Shown here in pieces: positions 61,901-64,000 of a DNA stretch of 64,000 nucleotides. Both the position numbers and the translations under genes were made by a program. The notes under the pieces are model-generated. The model was not told the DNA's origin, ran no database searches, and was given only the letters and a program-made list of their open reading frames with translations. Position 1 is the stretch's first letter. Each line of letters begins with the position of its first letter. Source of the stretch: Actinomadura meyerae (GTDB lineage Bacteria > Actinomycetota > Actinomycetes > Streptosporangiales > Streptosporangiaceae); assembly GCF_900188445.1 (NCBI RefSeq), contig NZ_FZOR01000036.1, positions 1 through 64,000 on the forward strand, written 5' to 3'.

Positions 61901-62359
61901 TCAGGCCGGGCCGACGCGCTTCAGGACGAGGCTGAACGCGCGCCCGACGGCCTCCAGGTCGGCGGGGTCGATGACGTCGATGAAGAACGACCGGACCGTC
62001 TCGACGTGGTCGCGGGCCGCGCGTTCGAGCGTGGCGAACCCCTCGTCGGTGAGGTGCGCGTAGACGCCGCGCTTGTCGTTGGGGCAGCTGTCCCGCTTGA
62101 CCAGGCCCTTGTTCTCCAGCCGGGAGCAGGTGTGCGACAGCCGGGAGCGGGACTGGCTGGCGTTCTCGGCGAGCTCGGCCATCCGCAGCCGGCGCTCGGG
62201 GGCCTCCGACAGCCGGACGAGGATCTCGTACTCCGACACCGACAGCCCGTGCTTGGCCTTGAGGTCGCGGTCCATGATCTCGGTGAGCCGGACGCTGCCG
62301 TCCACGTAGGCCCGCCAATCGCGCTGCTGGGCGGCGTCGAGCCAGCGAGGTTCGCTCAT
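61901..62359 (-). CDS. MarR family regulator of the pirin gene
   Basis: A 152-residue MarR protein: HGLSVSEYEILVRLSEAP, MAELAENASQSRSRLSHTCSRLE and the wing DKRGVYAHLTDEG. The ATG follows TATACT by seven bases, so it is leaderless. The divergent pirin gene and the palindromes at 62381-62465 indicate local control. Cys is in HTCSRLE and DSCPNDKR, which could serve redox sensing. Confidence 0.83.
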   Translation of the reverse strand: MSEPRWLDAAQQRDWRAYVDGSVRLTEIMDRDLKAKHGLSVSEYEILVRLSEAPERRLRMAELAENASQSRSRLSHTCSRLENKGLVKRDSCPNDKRGVYAHLTDEGFATLERAARDHVETVRSFFIDVIDPADLEAVGRAFSLVLKRVGPA

Positions 62360-62380
62360 ACCCGGAAGTATAGAACATAT

Positions 62381-62465
62381 GTTGAAGATTCAACTAGTGC
62401 GCGCTATCTTCACGGTAGCAGTCCCGCGACCGCGATCCGTACGCGGAAATAGTTGAAGAATCAAC
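62381..62465. promoter_or_regulatory. Two MarR-type operators
   Basis: GTTGAAGATTCAAC (62381-62394) and GTTGAAGAATCAAC (62452-62465) are near-identical palindromes, one beside each divergent start. The first lies just upstream of the MarR gene's -10 and the second about 60 bp before pirin. Confidence 0.7.
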
Positions 62466-62526
62466 TACGTTGCGGGGAGCAGTGCACCGCCCGGCCGGGA
62501 CGGGCACCCGAACGAGGGGAGAACCC

Positions 62527-63537
62527 ATGCCTGCCGTGATGGCCGACCCGCTGACCCTGCCCCGCCTCCCGCTGCTGCCGCAGGGGGACACCGACTGGCG
62601 GCGCGTCGCCAAGGTCGTGACCGCCCAGCGCCACCTCGAAGGGGAGGGATTCCAGGTCAGGCGCCCCTTCCCGGGCGTCGACCTGGCCCTGGCCGACCCG
62701 TTCCTGCTCCTCGACCACATGGGCGCCGTCGAGTACGGCCCGGGGGAGGCGAAGGGGACGCCGTGGCACCCGCACCGCGGGTTCGAGACGGTCACCTACA
62801 TCATCGACGGCGCGTTCCAGCACCGGGACACCACCGGCGGGGGCGGCCTCATCTCCGACGGCGCCACGCAGTGGATGACCGCCGCGTCCGGGATCCAGCA
62901 CATCGAGCAGCCGCCGCCCGAACTGGTCGACAAGGGCGGGCTGTTCCACGGCGTCCAGCTCTGGGTGAACCTGCCGCGCGCGCAGAAGTGGGTCCCGCCG
63001 CGCTACCAGGACATCGAGGCCCGGGACGTGAAGCTGCTGGCCGCCGACGACGGCTCGTCGCTCGTGCGCGTCATCGCCGGATCGCTCGCCGGTCACGACG
63101 GCCCCGGCGTCACGTACACGCCGATCAACTACCTGCACGCGACGGTCGCACCCGGCGCCCGGCTCGCGCTGCCGTGGCCGCGCGACTTCAACGCGCTGGT
63201 GTACGTCCTCTCCGGGCGCGGTACCGTCGGGGTGGAAGAGGTTGGGCTGGACGAGGGCCGGCTCGCGGTTTTCGCCGGCTCCCACCACAAGGGGACCGGG
63301 GACGGTCTGGTCGTCCGTGCGGCCGACAGCCAGCCGCTGGCCAGCGCGAACGGGTGGGAGATCCTGGTCCTCGGCGGGCTGCCGATCCGCGAGCCGGTCG
63401 CCCGGTACGGGCCGTTCGTGATGAACACCCGCGACGAGATCGTCCAGGCCTTCGAGGACTTCCAGGCCGGACGCATGGGCACCGTCCCCGCGGAGAAGGT
63501 GCCGCACCGCTCCGACGCCGACGAGTCCCTCGCCTGA
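62527..63537 (+). CDS. Pirin family protein
   Basis: A 336-residue double cupin. The metal site has HPHRGFET (two His) and IQHIEQ (His and Glu), as in quercetinase-active pirins. Known members are redox-sensing iron proteins or quercetin 2,3-dioxygenases. ATG 62527 has GGGGAGA upstream. It is divergent from the MarR gene and probably repressed by it. Confidence 0.85.
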   Translation: MPAVMADPLTLPRLPLLPQGDTDWRRVAKVVTAQRHLEGEGFQVRRPFPGVDLALADPFLLLDHMGAVEYGPGEAKGTPWHPHRGFETVTYIIDGAFQHRDTTGGGGLISDGATQWMTAASGIQHIEQPPPELVDKGGLFHGVQLWVNLPRAQKWVPPRYQDIEARDVKLLAADDGSSLVRVIAGSLAGHDGPGVTYTPINYLHATVAPGARLALPWPRDFNALVYVLSGRGTVGVEEVGLDEGRLAVFAGSHHKGTGDGLVVRAADSQPLASANGWEILVLGGLPIREPVARYGPFVMNTRDEIVQAFEDFQAGRMGTVPAEKVPHRSDADESLA

Positions 63538-63544
63538 CTCCCGC

Positions 63545-63585
63545 GGGCGGTCCTGTCCGGTACCCCGCTCCGGACAGGCCCGCCC
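63545..63585. terminator. Strong terminator after the pirin gene
   Basis: CCTGTCCGG (63552-63560) pairs perfectly with CCGGACAGG (63570-63578), extended by GGGCGG/CCGCCC after one mismatch. Confidence 0.75.
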
Positions 63586-63640
63586 CCGGGCCCACCCGGG
63601 GGAGGCCGCGCGGTGAGTGCGGGCCGATATCGCGGTTCGC

Positions 63641-63669
63641 GTGACGCGACCGGACGCATGCGATACTGT
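63641..63669 (+). promoter_or_regulatory. Promoter upstream of the SOS box
   Basis: GTGACG (63641-63646) and TACTGT (63664-63669) are separated by 17 bases, a good -35/-10 pair. The expected transcription start falls inside the SOS box that follows. Confidence 0.5.
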
Positions 63670-63672
63670 GTT

Positions 63673-63704
63673 CGAACAAGTCGAACAGCAGTTCGACTTG
63701 TTCG
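63673..63704. promoter_or_regulatory. LexA (SOS) box within a 14-bp-arm palindrome
   Basis: CGAACAAGTCGAAC (63673-63686) and GTTCGACTTGTTCG (63691-63704) are exact complements around AGCA. The centre, TCGAAC-N4-GTTCGA, is the full mycobacterial SOS-box consensus. It sits just after a -10 and 27 bp before the next start, so LexA would repress that gene until DNA damage. Confidence 0.85.
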
Positions 63705-63730
63705 GGAACGCGCTCGCCCCGGGAGGCGAC

Positions 63731-64000
63731 ATGGTGGCGACGGCCACGCGAGGGCATGAGGCCCCGGCGCGCTGCGGGCGGCGGCAGGCGACACGCCGCA
63801 GCGATTTCTACGCAAATCTACGGCCGCAGCTATACCGCCTCATAGAGTCCGACAGCGTGGACCCCGTGCGCAACCCCTATGCCCCGGGCGCCGGGCAGCG
63901 CCCTCCCGAACTGGCCGGCCGCGACCGCGAACTCAAGCAGTTCGAGGTGGTGCTCGAACGCGTCGCCCGCGGCCGCCCCGAACGCAGCATGATCGTCACC
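63731..64000 (+). CDS. AAA-type ATPase, N-terminal part (runs off the window)
   Basis: The frame is open from ATG 63731 to the edge. GGGAGG lies four bases before this ATG. From about codon 43 the protein reads VDPVRNPYAPGAG, PPELAGRDRELKQFEVVLERVARG (its core PPELAGRDREL), the usual opening of actinobacterial AAA ATPases that have ATP-binding and winged-helix parts; the Walker A lies outside the window. GTG 63857, after TAGAGT by eight bases, is a second possible start at the point where family similarity begins. The SOS box implies DNA-damage control. Confidence 0.7.
   Translation, partial: MVATATRGHEAPARCGRRQATRRSDFYANLRPQLYRLIESDSVDPVRNPYAPGAGQRPPELAGRDRELKQFEVVLERVARGRPERSMIVT

Overview
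The window is about 73-75% GC, uses GTG and ATG starts about equally, and is packed with TetR, MarR and MerR regulators, GNAT enzymes, lipoproteins and secreted proteins. A DUF2587 proteasome activator, an EspI-like ParA protein, a divergent second EF-Tu, an SSI-family protease inhibitor and a mycobacterial-type SOS box all point to an actinobacterium. I would guess Streptosporangiales, perhaps an Actinomadura-like member of the Thermomonosporaceae; that placement is inference. It reads as ordinary chromosome: no intact mobile element, phage, CRISPR array or biosynthetic cluster.

Layout. 1-1.7 kb: the tail of an unidentified gene, a gene-poor stretch and a broken MFS exporter. 1.8-11.9 kb: small stress and efflux modules, each with its own regulator and a visible palindromic operator (SDR/GNAT with TetR; oxidoreductase-MerR-GNAT; MFS exporter with TetR; GH5 glycosidase with TetR), plus a stand-alone HisI-like cyclohydrolase. 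12-17 kb: a lipoprotein binding protein, a sigma factor with its membrane partner, and a deacetylase-glycosyltransferase fusion. 17.2-24.7 kb: TenA, an OYE/Rid/MarR unit, a copper set (CopA, secreted metal protein, CopZ) behind CsoR-type boxes, and a DNA glycosylase. 24.8-31.3 kb: a scramblase-like protein, an SSI-type lipoprotein, rhodanese, a TPP riboswitch driving an NCS1 transporter, a PAS-GAF histidine kinase and an anti-sigma type ATPase. 31.4-42.4 kb: arginine deiminase, MFS, EF-Tu paralogue, secreted EEP enzyme, acyl-CoA synthetase, a two-component system and a STAS protein. 42.5-54.4 kb: membrane glycosyltransferases, pheA, a DsbA-like protein, a secreted multidomain protein, a methyltransferase and serS. 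54.5-64 kb: HAD phosphatase, quinone oxidoreductase-Bpa operon, EspI-like ParA, tRNA-Ser, M15 peptidase, MarR/pirin pair, and an AAA ATPase behind a LexA box at the right edge.

Two patterns cut across genes. Many coding regions start 6-8 nt after a TANNNT-like -10 hexamer, so leaderless transcription looks common; I used this to choose several starts. Short tandem duplications (13-19 bp) begin at or span the stop codon of at least six genes, and a 14-bp array lies inside the MerR coding sequence. The items most worth following up are the MerR array coupled to a GNAT gene, the SOS-box ATPase, the HisI homologue with an altered metal motif, the SSI-type lipoprotein with a predicted Lys P1 residue, the EF-Tu paralogue, and the stop-codon duplications.
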